Positions 20,306 to 31,228 are shown, counted from the first letter of the stretch. The stretch is 64,000 nucleotides of DNA from Semisulcospira habei (GCA_036245525.1 BTPG01000005.1:177744577-177808576), one strand, 5' to 3'. Numbers and translations are program-made. The notes: generated by a model from the sequence alone, not told the origin.

Positions 20306-23300
20306 CTAAACAATGGAAGATGTCTCGTTTGCTGTATATGTGGCGGAAGTGAGTTCCATAAATTTATAATAGGCACCCGTGTAAGAAAGGCTGGATTTAA
20401 ACAAGTCAATTCGAGGCCGTTCAATGACGAGACTGTTCCTCAAAGTGCTGTAAACCTTTTCGCTCTCAGTGAAAAGCTTAGCCAGGTAGAGGGGGGCTTT
20501 CCCGTTCAGTGCTTTGTGCATAAGTACGCACTTATTAAACGTAAGGTGTTGATAAAGGAAGGAGCCCTGTTGCCTGAAGCTTTTCCTCCAAAGTTAGAGA
20601 GGGGATTGGGAGGATCAGTTTAACTGCGCGATTGTATAGAGAATTAATCCGCTTAAGGTTAGCCTTACTACAGCCGACCCAAATAGTAGATGCGCAGTCA
20701 ATGTGAGGTTTAGTGTAGGAGTTGAAAAATAGCTTTCGTGTCTTAGTATCAATGATAGATTTTAATCTTGACAGTAAAAATAGCTTCTTTGATAATGTTT
20801 TCCCTAGTTGTGTTAGATGGGGCAACCAGCACAGTTGGTCATCAACAATTACCCAGAGGAGGCGATATTCCTTGACTTGCTCAATGGGAACTGAATCAAA
20901 AGAGAGGTTAAGTGAATGGGGGCGGAGTTGATGCTTTTGGCGTGTTGTGATTAGCATGCTTTTTGTTTTGGATGGATTTACAAGCATTTGATTATTTTTG
21001 CACCACATTGAGACCTCCTGAAGACTAAGCTGAAGATTGCTTGATATTTCAGGTACAGTTTTCCCTCCAGCGTGAAGAGTTGAATCATCGGCAAACATGT
21101 CACATTCGGTATTTGGATTGGAAATTTGAAGTGGCAGATCATTTATAAACAAACAGAAAAGTAACGGTCCTAGTATGGATCCCTGGGGCACGCCATACTC
21201 AACACGCTTTTCAGAAGAGAAGGTAGCATTGATGTACACAGTTTGAATTCTCCCTATGATATATGAACGAAAGAATGAGAGAGTCCTTGGGCTATTGTTG
21301 TTAAAGTAGCAGTCTAGTTTCTCTAATAAAATTTCGTGGTTTATAAGGTCGAACGCTTTTTTTAGGTCTAGAAAGACAGCACCAGACATTTTGTTTCTGT
21401 TGATGTTGAGCAGCCAAGTGTCAATCATATGAACCAAGGCAGTGTGACACGAGTGTTTAGGGCGAAAACCAGATTGATATTTATTCAGGAGAGACTTTTT
21501 TTTCCAGGAATTCGAGAAGATGTTTGTGTACATGCTTCTCAATAGGCTTCGATATAATAGATAATATGGATATAGGCCGAAAATTATTTGGATCAGATGT
21601 GTCTTTTGTTTTAGGTATAGGTACCACTTTAGATTTTTTGAAAGCCGCCGGAAAAATATTATTTTGAATACATAGGTTGTAAATATAGGTTAAGCTTTCC
21701 ACAATGTATGGAAGAGAAAGTTCGAGGATAAAACCATTGATACCATCAATGCCAGCTGACTTTTTGTTCTTGAGACTAGAGATAAGTCTGCCCACTTCAT
21801 GTACAGCGATGCAAGGGATATTAAAAGCATCGCCCGCGGACAGTCTTTGCTTACAAAAGTCAGTAAGCTTATGCGATGCGACATGTTCCACCTGATCCAA
21901 ACCTTCAGCATGTAGTAAAGATTTCGGGGCTAAAATGAAGTGGTCGTTAAATGCATCGGCTGTAAGGTTGGCAGTCGAATTTGCAGAACGATTTTTACTA
22001 TTGTTAGTTAATAAGTTTAAAACTTTCCATATTGAAGACGGATTCCCGCCGCGTATGGTTTTCCCTACCAGTGCTTTTTGTGCCTCCCGAATAAGGTATT
22101 TGACTCTGTTACGTAACCTTTTAAACTCAATACAATCTTTGTCCCGCTTGGCTCGATTTCTGGCTTCCATGGTTTGTTTAATCTCCTCCGTAATCCAGGT
22201 GGGGGGCTCACGGCACCGGACTCGTTTCCTTTTTAAAGGGACATGCTTATTTAGCACTCCGAGGAACAGCTCAAGCCACAGTGAGAGCGCTACATCAGGT
22301 TCATTGTGATTGTAAACTTCATGGAACGGCAAAAAACTGAGGTCATGAAGGAAACTATCTCTATCTAGTTTTCTAAAACATCTATAAGTAATGTATAAAT
22401 GTTGGGTTCGGCTCTGTTTAGGAACATAACATGACCATGTACAGGTGGTGGGAAAGTGGTAACTGACAGCTAGTGAAGGGACATCAGTTTCAATGATAGT
22501 TTGAGGGTTGTTGGTATAGATGTGGTCAATCAACGTACACGAAGAGTGGGTTACTCTGGTTGCAGTGGTAATCGTCTGTTTTAGTCCAAACAGCATTGTT
22601 GTACATTGCCACATCGAATGGGGTTTTGAGATGTCAATGTTAAAATCACCAAGAATGAGTATATCCCTGCCTGTGTCATTCACTTTATCCATCACCTGTA
22701 CAAAGTCGTCATACCACTCGGCAGTGGATGCTGGATTCCTATACACAAAGCCAACTAGTAGTGGCGACGTGTTAGGAAGCTTGACATCTAACCACACACA
22801 TTCCACCTCCTTTGTCTCAAGATCAAGACGTCTGCGTACCCTGTGCTGAACAGTGCTGTGCACATAAACAGCTAGCCCAGTATGACCAGGAGAAGTTGCA
22901 TCACGTCGAATAAGAGAAAAATTCGGAATACTGACACATGCGTCAGTGATTCGAGAGTCCAAACGAGATTCAGTGAGACCAAAGAGGTTGATTGATTGAT
23001 TGATTGTACATTGCTTAACGTCCCGACAGCAACAAGGCTTTCTCAGGACGTGCCTGCACTGCTTGTGAAAAAAAAACTAAACAGAACATTGAATGTATTT
23101 CGCCAGCCGGTCAAATACGTTAAATAAACCTAACACATGGGGCCTAAATAAAGCTAAGACCATTTAGCAACACACATCCAATATCAAGAGCTACAGGCAG
23201 CGCAGACAGTAGGGAGAGTTTTAAAAAGGCAAACACAGGTGAATGGACCAAGGGTAGACAGAAACACATGCCCCAGAATAGAGAGGAAAATCCACCCTGT

Positions 23301-23440
23301 GGGGCGAGACCAAAGAGGTGGAAATGTGACGGCTGGTTCAGAAACAGGGAGACATCATGTACTTTCGGATATAAATGATACACATTTAAATGTCCGACTT
23401 TCAATCCTTGAGTGGCTGAGCCAGTGGATCCACTCGCCAT
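20306..23440 (-). pseudogene. CR1/L2-like LINE ORF2 (endonuclease-reverse transcriptase), frameshifted
   Basis: The endonuclease begins KVGHLNVYHLYPKVHDVSLF (about 23400) and continues past the 317-bp repeat insertion at 22989-23305 with RDILILGDFNIDIS. The RT domain follows with NFRPISILS, YQSGFRPKHSCHTAL, FLDLKKAFDLINHE, YGVPQGSILGPLLF and the catalytic FADDS. Breaks: the repeat insertion in the endonuclease, a frame change near 21500, and further loss of frame in the last 80 codons (20300-20540). The product would nick target DNA and reverse-transcribe the element RNA. As it stands this copy cannot encode it. A second copy of the same family is split at 49.6-50.6 and 57.2-58.7 kb. Confidence 0.85.
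22989..23305 (-). mobile_element. Repeat insertion inside the LINE endonuclease, with 14-bp target duplication
   Basis: The flanks are identical: GAGACCAAAGAGGT at 22975-22988 and at 23306-23319. The insert equals the repeat at 19164-19558 but is 5'-truncated, and it ends in a GATT/AATC tail on the minus strand. This marks target-primed retrotransposition of a LINE or SINE after the host LINE had inserted. Confidence 0.85.
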
Positions 23441-24044
23441 ATTGTTCGTTGTATATAGACACTAGTGTACACACGACGACAAAAGACCTTTTTATAAAGT
23501 CAATAGTCAATTGTTATCCTTTCTCTTATAAGAGTTCACGAAAACTTTCACTATACAGTCACGCTCCGGCCTCAAATGAGTACATTCAAGTTATAACCGG
23601 CGCTATTCAGTCCACACATGACTAAAAACCAAAATTTACTAGTTTCACATTCCAAAGTGCAGATTCACCGTCAGGCACAGTGGATATGACAATGAAACAA
23701 ATCAGTGTGTCCCTTTTCACGCAGCTTTTCAAAATAGCCGCTTAATGTCACACTTTTGTCTAGAAACATTTCTGGCTCAATCAGAAAGCTGCTCATTTGC
23801 AAATACATAGTCATATTACAGACGACGTCTGCGTCAGAAGCAAAATGAGATTAACGTAACCAAAATGTTCGGCACGGTAATTTCAGTCCAAATATCTGTA
23901 TATCGCAACAAAATTAGCATCAATCGGCTAAATATGGCAGTAGAATCCAAATAGATAACAACAAGCCTCACACGTTGTGTCCTGTTAAACTAGTTCACAT
24001 GTCACTATGAATTAAAAAACACACACACACACACACACACACAC
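23441..24044 (-). other. Spacer between LINE ORF1 and ORF2
   Basis: No intact frame. Contains a CA run at 24019-24043. Its position between ORF1 and ORF2 of the same element suggests an inter-ORF region, or decayed ends of the two ORFs. Confidence 0.45.
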
Positions 24045-25606
24045 TCAGTACCCAGCTGTCCCTGGCATAATCCAATCACTAGATGACTTGGGGACGCAAG
24101 CCGCCTGAGTGGTACGGGACCAGCCACTGCGGATAAGATACTGGGTACGGTGAAAAAGTAGGGTGGAATGCAGGTAACGGTGGCACGGGTAGTCCGTGTG
24201 GTGTGACCTGCGGCCAGAAGCCGGCAGAAGGGCGTACGTAGTTGCCGGGAAAACACGAAGCGAAGGGGTCCGGTCCAGCTTCCACACGGTGGTAAAGGAG
24301 CGGCTGGGAGTTGGAGGCAAAAGCAGCACCCGACCCGCCCTGTTTGGCACCTGTGAGTTCATTGGCAGGCGGCGCACTCTGTTCATCGTAAGACTGGATG
24401 CCAACAGCTTCAGTAGCTTGACGTCCACCAGAGGCTGAGGGATCAATGTCATGTGTATTGTTACTGTTTTGGGGAGGTGAGAACAGAGTATTGTGGGCTG
24501 TCTCCCAACGGCGGACAGGAAAAGTCACTGAGGGTTTGCGAATAGTACCGTCTGAATTCTGAGTGGGATGGTCAGGTCCTGGTCTCCGGCCCTCAGCAGA
24601 ATTTACTACCTGAGTACGATCACTGTCCGAGCATAACATGTCAAAAGCACATGTGCTCAGTACTTGGCGGGTGGCGCGCTGGTCGCGAGGCTGTTGTGTG
24701 TCAGATTCCCTGTGATTTCTGGCCTGAAGGAGAAACTGTTTGACCAGACGGAGCAGGACACCAGCACCACGCTCATTGACATGAAGTCTGTCGTTATTAA
24801 ACAGTGATGTAACCACTGCGCCTGCTGGCGTGTAAAAAAGCCTGTCTCTTGGAGAAAGTGCACCTTCTCTTGGCGGCAGAGTTTTGCCAGACGTTCATTA
24901 ATGGTGCATACTTTCTGCAGGGGGCACCGGCCTTGCGGAAGGACGTAGGTGAAGGCGACAGATGCAGACGGGAAGGCACGGCGGACTGCTAGTGTCAGAC
25001 TCTTGTAGTCCCTCAGGATGACGTCAATGTCATGGCCTGAGGCGCAGTCATTTGTACCAACGTGGACCACTACATGTCCAATGTCAGCACGTGGTTCGCA
25101 ATGACTCAGGGTCACTGCCAGCTGTCCAACTGTCACCCCTCGTAGGGTTCTAACGCACGTGGCCCCGCTGGGATCCAGTCTCCGGCGATCTACCCGCTGT
25201 AAGTTAGAGTCGCCAATCAGTAGTCCCGCTATCCTGGCTTTAGCCGGTAGTCGCACAGTGAACGGGACATTATCCTGCGGTGGCTGACGACTTATAGGAA
25301 TAGCCGACACCCCTTCAGTCCCGGTCCCGCTACAGCTATTCCCCCAGGGCTGATTGGTGGCGTGGACTGACCAGCTTCCAATACTTGAGGTAGGGCCGGA
25401 GGGGTGATGGATGACTGGGCGCTTAAGGTGAGGGCTTTGTCAGTGTTCAGGCTGGCATCAGTTAGAGTGGGCGCGGTGGGGGACAGTGACCGACACAAAG
25501 TATCAAACTGAAATTTAAGTTCCGTGATTTCAGCACTCTGAGTGTCCTTGGTTTTAGCTAGCTTGTTCATTTGTCTATTCAGTGTTTCATGTTCTTTGAT
25601 AAGTTT

Positions 25607-25611
<5 letters not shown>
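24045..25611 (-). pseudogene. CR1/L2-like LINE ORF1 with SGNH/GDSL esterase domain, frameshifted
   Basis: The N-terminal part reads EKLIKEHETLNRQMNKLAKT, a coiled-coil-like stretch. The esterase-type domain follows: block I GLLIGDSNLQRV, block III VVHVGTNDC, and a C-terminal block DRLHVNERGAGVLL carrying the Asp-x-x-His pair. A Pro-rich tail follows (VPPLPAFHPTFSPYP). An esterase domain in ORF1 is characteristic of CR1-group LINEs and supports the family assignment. Two frame changes break the ORF, near 25300 and near 24815. The ORF2 pseudogene lies about 0.6 kb downstream on the same strand. Confidence 0.75.

Positions 25612-25640
<29 letters not shown>
25612..25640. repeat. GA run at the 5' limit of the LINE
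   Basis: A short GA microsatellite marks where LINE similarity stops. The sequence to its right belongs to genomic DNA and a family B MITE. Confidence 0.7.
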
Positions 25641-25644
<4 letters not shown>

Positions 25645-25758
25645 CAGTTTTGTACATAAATATCACAAACATACGATAACATTGCAACTCATCTATAACC
25701 GCATCATCGACTGATCGGAAAGCATGACAATTCAACAATAGAGAGGTCATTCTGTGAT

Positions 25759-25969
25759 TTAACCCCCTCGCTGCCAGTGGTCGCCGAAACCTTTTCGTTA
25801 AGTTCAACTTACATGCAACGCGAAATCTCCTCATGGAGACAAAGTGGTGTCAGCAAGAGACATGGGTCCTCATGAGCCCCCGCGACTGCGGGGGCTCGTG
25901 AAAAATCTATATCTATTGCAGTCGGATGTTAGTCATGTGGTCCGCTCGTTCTCGCAATAAAGGTGTTAA
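25759..25969. mobile_element. Foldback MITE family B, full copy
   Basis: TTAACCCCCTCGCTGCCAGT at the left and AATAAAGGTGTTAA at the right. Hairpin around CCCCCGCGACTGCGGGGG at 25850-25920. Confidence 0.75.
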
Positions 25970-26047
25970 TTACACTTTACACCAGAGCCACTAGGTCAGC
26001 AAAAAAACAGACACGTGCACGTTTGACAGGCATAAGTGCATTTGACA

Positions 26048-26262
26048 GTAACTCATTCAACTCCCGACACGCCACAGCAAGACATGGATCGAGCGTGATA
26101 ATTCAAGGGTTGTGCCAGAATAGCTTGGCGCCCATAGGCGCCAAGCTATTCTGGCACCACCCTTGAACTATCACGCTCGATCTGTTTCCAGAAGTGTAAT
26201 ACTGTCTTAAAGAGGGCACCTTAAAAATTTGCGGATTTCGGTCCTGGAGCAGAATGTGTTAA
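26048..26262. mobile_element. Foldback MITE family A (AGAATAG subfamily)
   Basis: GTAACTCATTC at the left and AGAATGTGTTAA at the right. The arms AGAATAGCTTGGCGCC / GGCGCCAAGCTATTCT flank CATA. Outer arms carry GATCGAGCGTGATA with the matching TATCACGCTCGATC. Confidence 0.8.
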
Positions 26263-26404
26263 GCCGCTTGGTCTCAGTCACGGTACACTCGGCGAAGCCG
26301 CACGTATCGGCCTCACAAACTGCCGAGTCGTTAATAAATCAGGAATGACTGAGATTCTCATTTTTATAATGCACGCAAAGGTGTTCTCTTATCCATGACA
26401 CCGT

Positions 26405-26462
26405 GCAAGAGACATAATCTCTCATGAGCCCTTGAAGTCGCTAGGGCTCACGAGAATTTGTA
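26405..26462. mobile_element. Foldback MITE family B, diverged core
   Basis: GAGACATAATCTCTCATGAG pairs with CTCACGAGAATTTGT around CCCTTGAAGTCGCTAGGG. Confidence 0.45.
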
Positions 26463-26928
26463 CTGCACGGCGACTGCAGGCGGCAGGCCGGGGTTTATGA
26501 AAATCTGAGCCTGCTGCAGTTGGAGTGAATGCATTGACGGGATGTAGCTTGCGGAACAGAAGCATTTCATGAGTTTAGCGCGCACAATCGCCCAGACGCA
26601 CTGTAGCGTATGGTCCGTCATACCTTTCCTCCAGTATAATTACTTTCCAGCCCTCTCGCTCACTGCGTTCATCGGGGGAGAAACTTGTCAAAGTTCCAAA
26701 GTTCCATCTTAAATCTGCCGGTGAACGCTCTTTCAGATGTACTTCTTTTTTTTTTTTCTTTTTTTTTTAATAATTTGGAATTCCGTACAGACTGAGCTGA
26801 GAAATGCCTCAACCCTTACGCAGTTCAAAGGAAAGTTAAAAACTTACTTTATCTCGCAGACATTCGTGTAATCTCTACGGTATTTCTGTACACCCCCTCC
26901 GCCCCCCCCCCCCCCCCTGCAGACTCTC

Positions 26929-26932
<4 letters not shown>
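26463..26932. other. Non-coding stretch
   Basis: No supported gene. T-run at 26747-26769 and C-run at 26893-26918. Confidence 0.3.
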
Positions 26933-27016
<84 letters not shown>

Positions 27017-27095
27017 GTTTTCGCCTGCGCATTGAGTTATATTATAAATATGAGAAATGCGCCATATAAATACTATGCATTATTATTATTTAGGT
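26933..27095 (+). repeat. GT microsatellite followed by an ATT-tailed LINE 3' end
   Basis: About 40 TG units to 27014, then CGCATTGAGTTATATTATAA...GCGCCATATAAATACTATGC and an ATT tail. This is the LINE-tail type seen reversed at 13.75 kb. Confidence 0.7.
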
Positions 27096-27131
27096 CACAT
27101 TAGAAATATTCAGTTTCGCAGGGTGAACTGG

Positions 27132-27367
27132 TTAACCTCCTTCACAGCCGAGAAAACTGAACGCCAACCAAACTGCAAGAGGTATAGATCCTCATGAGGC
27201 CCCCCCCCCCCCCCCCCCACCCGCGCAGATGCTGGGGCCCATGAGGATCTATGCCTCTTGCTGAGACCACGTTTGTATCCAGGTTTCCTGGTCAGCTGGA
27301 GATCGCTGACGTTTAATTTACAGTTTTTAAACAAAAGTTGTCTGCCTCCACTGATTGTGAAGGGTTG
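27132..27367. mobile_element. Foldback MITE family B with poly-C expanded loop
   Basis: TTAACCTCCTTCACAGCC at the left and TGAAGGGTTGA at the right. Arms AGGTATAGATCCTCATGAGG / CCCATGAGGATCTATGCCTC. The loop contains a C-run of 19. Confidence 0.75.
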
Positions 27368-27382
27368 ACCCTGTATTATAGG

Positions 27383-27600
27383 CATAACCCCTTCACGGTG
27401 GAGGAAAACTGAATATAATCCACCTGCAAGAGGCATAGATCCACATGAGCCCCCGCAGTCGCGGGGGCTCATGAGGATCTATGCCTCTTGCTGAGAACAA
27501 AATTCACTCATCTTCCTTTGAAGGTTGCGCCTTTTGGTCGGTTAATGAACAAAGATCTTCAGAAATAAAATATGCGTCCAGTGAAACGGGGTGAACCGTA
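27383..27600. mobile_element. Foldback MITE family B
   Basis: ATAACCCCTTCACGGTGG at the left. The hairpin around CCCCCGCAGTCGCGGGGG is close to perfect. Right end GTGAAACGGGGTGAA. Only about 15 bp separate it from the preceding B copy. Confidence 0.75.
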
Positions 27601-27880
27601 CATGTGTAATATGTCCAGGTTGATGATATAATGCTGGAATATAAGCGTCTTTCAGGCACGGGAGACGGATCGACCATGTTAGAGCTAGGGTAGAGCCTGA
27701 CCAACATGACGCACGTCGAGATTCTCCGACAGCCCTTGTTCCCGTCAAGCACACAAAAATAAAGAGGAGACGATTATTCGCTACACGATATTTGGGAGGG
27801 CTCTAATGACACACAGAGCCCTAATTAGGTATAGGCATTTCCAAAGTCCGGCAACTGTCCTCTGAAGACTGAATAACAGT

Positions 27881-28113
27881 TTAACTCCTTCGCTGCCACG
27901 TACCACGAATTTCGCGTCTGATACCGCTGCACGCTGGCCGACATTCGCGTGAAGACACAGATGTAAGTGGGACATGATACAGGCGTGAACAACGTAAAAC
28001 TAACAAGAGACATAAATCCTCATGAGCCCCCCGCAGTCGCGGGGGGCTCATGAGGATTTATGTCTCTTGCAGATGGGTAACGTTCGTCTTCCCCCCGGCG
28101 GTTAAGGGGTTAA
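27881..28113. mobile_element. Foldback MITE family B, full copy
   Basis: TTAACTCCTTCGCTGCC at the left and GGCGGTTAAGGGGTTAA at the right. The loop arms are CCCCCC / GGGGGG, one base pair longer than in most copies on both sides. The arm AGAGACATAAATCCTCATGA matches TCATGAGGATTTATGTCTCT with a paired C-to-A change. Confidence 0.85.
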
Positions 28114-28189
28114 GTGTGAGATCGACCATGACGCTTTAAAGCGACCTACTACGGACAGTAAAGGGTTATAGATCGAAATCTCTCCTTTC

Positions 28190-28755
28190 TTCTCCCTTGT
28201 ATGCTGCCCGCCTCGCCCTTAGAAAGAAAAAATCCGACCACATCACTCCCCTGCTCCAGCTCCTTCCCTGGCTCCCCATCCCCCAACGCATCCAATACAA
28301 GATTCTGTCTCTCTGCTACAAATCCCTGAACAACTACGCTCCTACCTATCTCTCCAACTTGCTTCACCCCTACACTCCTTCCCGCTCCCTCCGCTCCGCC
28401 TCCGACCCTCTCCGCCTCCTCATCCCCCGCACCAAACTCAGCACTTTCGGCCCCCGCTCATTCTCAGTATACGGTCCATCCACCTGGAACACTCTCCTAC
28501 TCTCTCTCCGTCAGAAACACACTCTCTCCTCCTTTCAGTCCGTCCTCAAAACTCACCTCTTTCAACAGTTCTAGCACTACATCACCACACTCCCCACCCC
28601 AAGCTGACCGTCGTAATGTATTTTCACTATTTGTGGTACGTGAGTCATTGTCTAAAGCGTGCGCATGCGTGTGCGAGTTGTGAGTGCGCGCTTAGAGTTA
28701 TAATTATTATAAGATAAGCGCATTATAAATACCGTAATTATTATTATTGTACGGA
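28190..28755 (+). pseudogene. 5'-truncated CR1/L2-like LINE (C-terminus and 3' UTR)
   Basis: Begins within the RT C-terminal region (AARLALRKKKSDHITPLLQL), stays open to FQSVLKTHLFQQF and stop at about 28574, then a 3' UTR identical in type to positions 56-235, ending in an ATT tail. The reading frame of the fragment is intact. It is a dead-on-arrival truncated insertion. The overlap with the LINE at 62.2 kb shows the same family. Confidence 0.85.
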
Positions 28756-28834
28756 GGAGAGTCCCTTCCGTAAAGTTGGAAAGGCGGCGGAAAACCTCGG
28801 GGACGTGTGCCTGTACTCGCATGGATGGTGGATT

Positions 28835-28836
<2 letters not shown>

Positions 28837-28901
<65 letters not shown>

Positions 28902-28935
28902 GTTCTTGTATAGCGCTGTTCTCCATGAAAACACA
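28837..28935 (-). repeat. ATA repeat with LINE 3' tail
   Basis: About 20 ATA units, then AGTTCTTGTATAGCGCTGTT, the reverse of the tail type at 10.01-10.06 kb. Confidence 0.7.
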
Positions 28936-29035
28936 ATTGTGAAAAGAAGGGTGTAAAGGGTCTTAGTTCAGGCAGGAAAACATTGATAATCCGTCGTATC
29001 TGCCAATTTAACAATCAAAGACCGTCTTGGAGCAG

Positions 29036-29105
29036 ATCTCTTTAAGGGTAGGGCATCAGGTTTTCCTGACACCACCCTTAAATCTTCTTGGTGGGTCAAC
29101 ATCTT
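29036..29105. mobile_element. Decayed family A-like foldback
   Basis: AAGGGTAGGGCATCAGGT pairs with ACCTGATGCC-type sequence TTCCTGACACCACCCTT, with family A-like outer words (ATCTTGTTGTAGTGTGTC). Identity to family A is low. Confidence 0.4.
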
Positions 29106-29135
29106 GTTGTAGTGTGTCAAGGGTGTCAGTAATAG

Positions 29136-29292
29136 ACGATTTCCGGAAATCAGAATCAGGTGCAAATTGCATGATTGGGGATTAAAAGCCCGGACAAGCA
29201 TGCGGTATCGCATTCTTGTCCAGGCTTTCAATCCACTTTTTTTCGTCGAAACACATGCAATTTTGACCTAACTCTGATTTCTTGAAATCGTC
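29136..29292. repeat. Foldback element family F
   Basis: GACGATTTCCGGAAATCAGA pairs with TCTGATTTCTTGAAATCGTC. Inner arms GGATTAAAAGCCCGGACAAG / CTTGTCCAGGCTTTCAATCC. Seen once in the window. Confidence 0.6.
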
Positions 29293-29430
29293 AAATAGAC
29301 GAAACATTGAAATAATAGCTTCATGCATGGAGGAACAAAAATATCCTGGAACAACCCTTGAATTTGTATGGTCAAGTCACAATTATTTTATACTACGTCA
29401 GAGCTGAATACAAATGGAAATTAACAACCA

Positions 29431-30198
29431 TCAGTCACCATTCTCCTCCTCCGCGTCCTCTGAATTTTCCCTGGACGGCAGGCGGAGGTAGCGGCACTTC
29501 TTAATGTCCTTCCAGTGCTTTTCATTGACGCTGGCGCCTCCGCCGTGCAAGTCCATCAACTCTCTGTGCTGAACGCCATACGTGAGGTCCCGCACCATCT
29601 GCTCAAGGCCGATCGAACCCCGCCTCTCCGCTCCACGAGGCTTGGCCCTCTCCGACTCCGAACCCCACCGCTCCAAGATGGATCCTCGACGCCTGGCCGG
29701 CGTGATGCCTGAGAAGCTGACGCTGCGTGCCCGGGGGGACTCCGCCACAGAGAGTGAGTCAGAGGAGGGAAGGGAGGGTTCTGGGCAGTAGCTGGGCCTG
29801 CGAACCGGGGGAGCCGGGATGGGAGGGAGAACAAGTGGCATTGAATTGCTGCGTTGGCGCTGCACAGGCAGGTTGAGCATGCCACCGCTCTCAGATTCGG
29901 AGTCAGATCCGTTGGGGGACCCGAAAGAACTACCGCGTGGTGAGCTGAAAGGACTGCCGACTGCTCCCCCACCCAGACTGCCACGCCGTGCCATGCTGGG
30001 GACGGGTACTGGTCTAGCGCTGCCGGGTCTCTGATCGCCCCCAATCTCGCTGATAACGATCTGAGGCACACCCGAGGGGGGCTGCTGTTGTGGATCATTC
30101 CTCTCCGCCACCTTCACTCGGTGTATCTCGTTAGAGCCGTGCTGGGTCACGTACACCTGGCGACCCAAAACAGTGTTATAAACATAGTGGAACCGTAG
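29431..30198 (-). CDS. Terminal exon of a Ser/Arg/Pro-rich protein with RRxS sites
   Basis: A 255-codon exon runs from acceptor ACAACAG|CTACGG to the stop. It reads LRFHYVYNTVLGRQ, then VYVTQHGSNEIHRVKVAERN, a low-complexity region, and ends CRYLRLPSRENSEDAEEENG. Basophilic-kinase-type sites recur: ARRGSL, VRRPSY, RRRGSI and ERRGSI. A more ordered segment follows (GLEQMVRDLTYGVQHRELMD and VNEKHWKDIKKCRYLRL). With the upstream exon at 32984-33445 (also phase 0) it gives about 409 residues. Codon use is GC-rich, unlike its AT-rich surroundings, which supports a true host exon. I do not recognise the family. A regulated, phosphorylated, intracellular protein is inference from the RRxS motifs. 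The intron-side 73-bp array repeats the first 42 nt of this exon. Confidence 0.65.
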   Translation of the reverse strand, partial: LRFHYVYNTVLGRQVYVTQHGSNEIHRVKVAERNDPQQQPPSGVPQIVISEIGGDQRPGSARPVPVPSMARRGSLGGGAVGSPFSSPRGSSFGSPNGSDSESESGGMLNLPVQRQRSNSMPLVLPPIPAPPVRRPSYCPEPSLPSSDSLSVAESPRARSVSFSGITPARRRGSILERWGSESERAKPRGAERRGSIGLEQMVRDLTYGVQHRELMDLHGGGASVNEKHWKDIKKCRYLRLPSRENSEDAEEENGD

Positions 30199-31038
30199 CT
30201 GTTGTCATCATACAGATTAAATCGTTCACCTGGCGACCCAAAACAGTGTTATAAACATAGTGGAACCGTAGCTGTTGTCATCATACAGATTAAATCGTTC
30301 ACCTGGCGACCCAAAACAGTGTTATAAACATAGTGGAACCGTAGCTGTTGTCATCATACAGATTAAATCGTTCACCTGGCGACCCAAAACAGTGTTATAA
30401 AACATAGTGGAACCGTAGCTGTTGTCATCATACAGATTAAATCGTTCACCTGGCGACCCAAAACAGTGTTATAAACATAGTGGAACCGTAGCTGTTGTCA
30501 TCATACAGATTAAATCGTTCACCTGGCGACCCAAAACAGTGTTATAAACATAGTGGAACCGTAGCTGTTGTCATCATACAGATTAAATCGTTCACCTGGC
30601 GACCCAAAACAGTGTTATAAACATAGTGGAACCGTAGCTGTTGTCATCATACAGATTAAATCGTTCACCTGGCGACCCAAAACAGTGTTATAAAAATAGT
30701 GGAACCGTAGCTGTTGTCATCATACAGATTAAATCGTTCACCTGGCGACCCAAAACAGTGTTATAAACATAGTGGAACCGTAGCTGTTGTCATCATACAG
30801 ATTAAATCGTTCACCTGGCGACCCAAAACAGTGTTATAAACATAGTGGAACCGTAGCTGTTGTCATCATACAGATTAAATCGTTCACCTGGCGACCCAAA
30901 ACAGTGTTATAAACATAGTGGAACCGTAGCTGTTGTCATCATACAGATTAAATCGTTCACCTGGCGACCCAAAACAGTGTTATAAACATAGTGGAACCGT
31001 AGCTGTTGTCATCATACAGATTAAATCGTTCACCTGGC
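30156..31038 (-). repeat. 73-bp tandem array: repeated acceptor plus 42-nt exon piece
   Basis: Twelve near-identical head-to-tail copies (copy starts 30156, 30229, 30302 and so on, every 73 bp; one copy has 74). On the minus strand each unit is a 31-bp spacer GTGAACG...GACAACAG followed by 42 bp encoding LRFHYVYNTVLGRQ. The copy nearest the terminal exon continues straight into VYVTQHG. In the other eleven the peptide is followed by CAG|GTGAAC, a donor-like site. The unit also contains the end of the family B MITE at 31021 (TTAAATCGTTCACCTGG on the plus strand). The short words CCAGGTG in the MITE end and in the exon match and mark the likely duplication breakpoints. Confidence 0.95.
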
Positions 31039-31228
31039 TGACGCAGACTGTCTTTCTGCAATCTTCGTCAGCTCACGACATAAACCCCCTAGATGTCCCA
31101 GGAACATGGATTAAAAGTGGTGCCAACAAGAGGCATACATCCTCATGGGGCCCCGTAGCTGCGGGGGTTCATGAGGATCTATGCCTCTTGTACTTGGGTG
31201 GAGTTCAGTTTTCCTCGGCCCTCGGTTA
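31021..31228. mobile_element. Foldback MITE family B in the intron of the RRxS gene
   Basis: TTAA at 31021 and at 31225. Hairpin AGGCATACATCCTCATGGGG / GGTTCATGAGGATCTATGCC around CCCGTAGCTGCGGG. Its left 17 bp are the piece incorporated into the 73-bp array. Its right TTAA joins the next foldback. Confidence 0.8.

Noticed and set aside
29515..30098. Plus-strand and alternate-frame open frames opposite the RRxS exon
   Set aside because: Shadows of the GC-rich minus-strand exon, which alone has phase-matched splice sites and recurring motifs.
30156..31038. The regular 73-bp array resembles a CRISPR locus at first sight
   Set aside because: Units are continuous and nearly identical with no unique spacers, and the context is eukaryotic exon-intron sequence.
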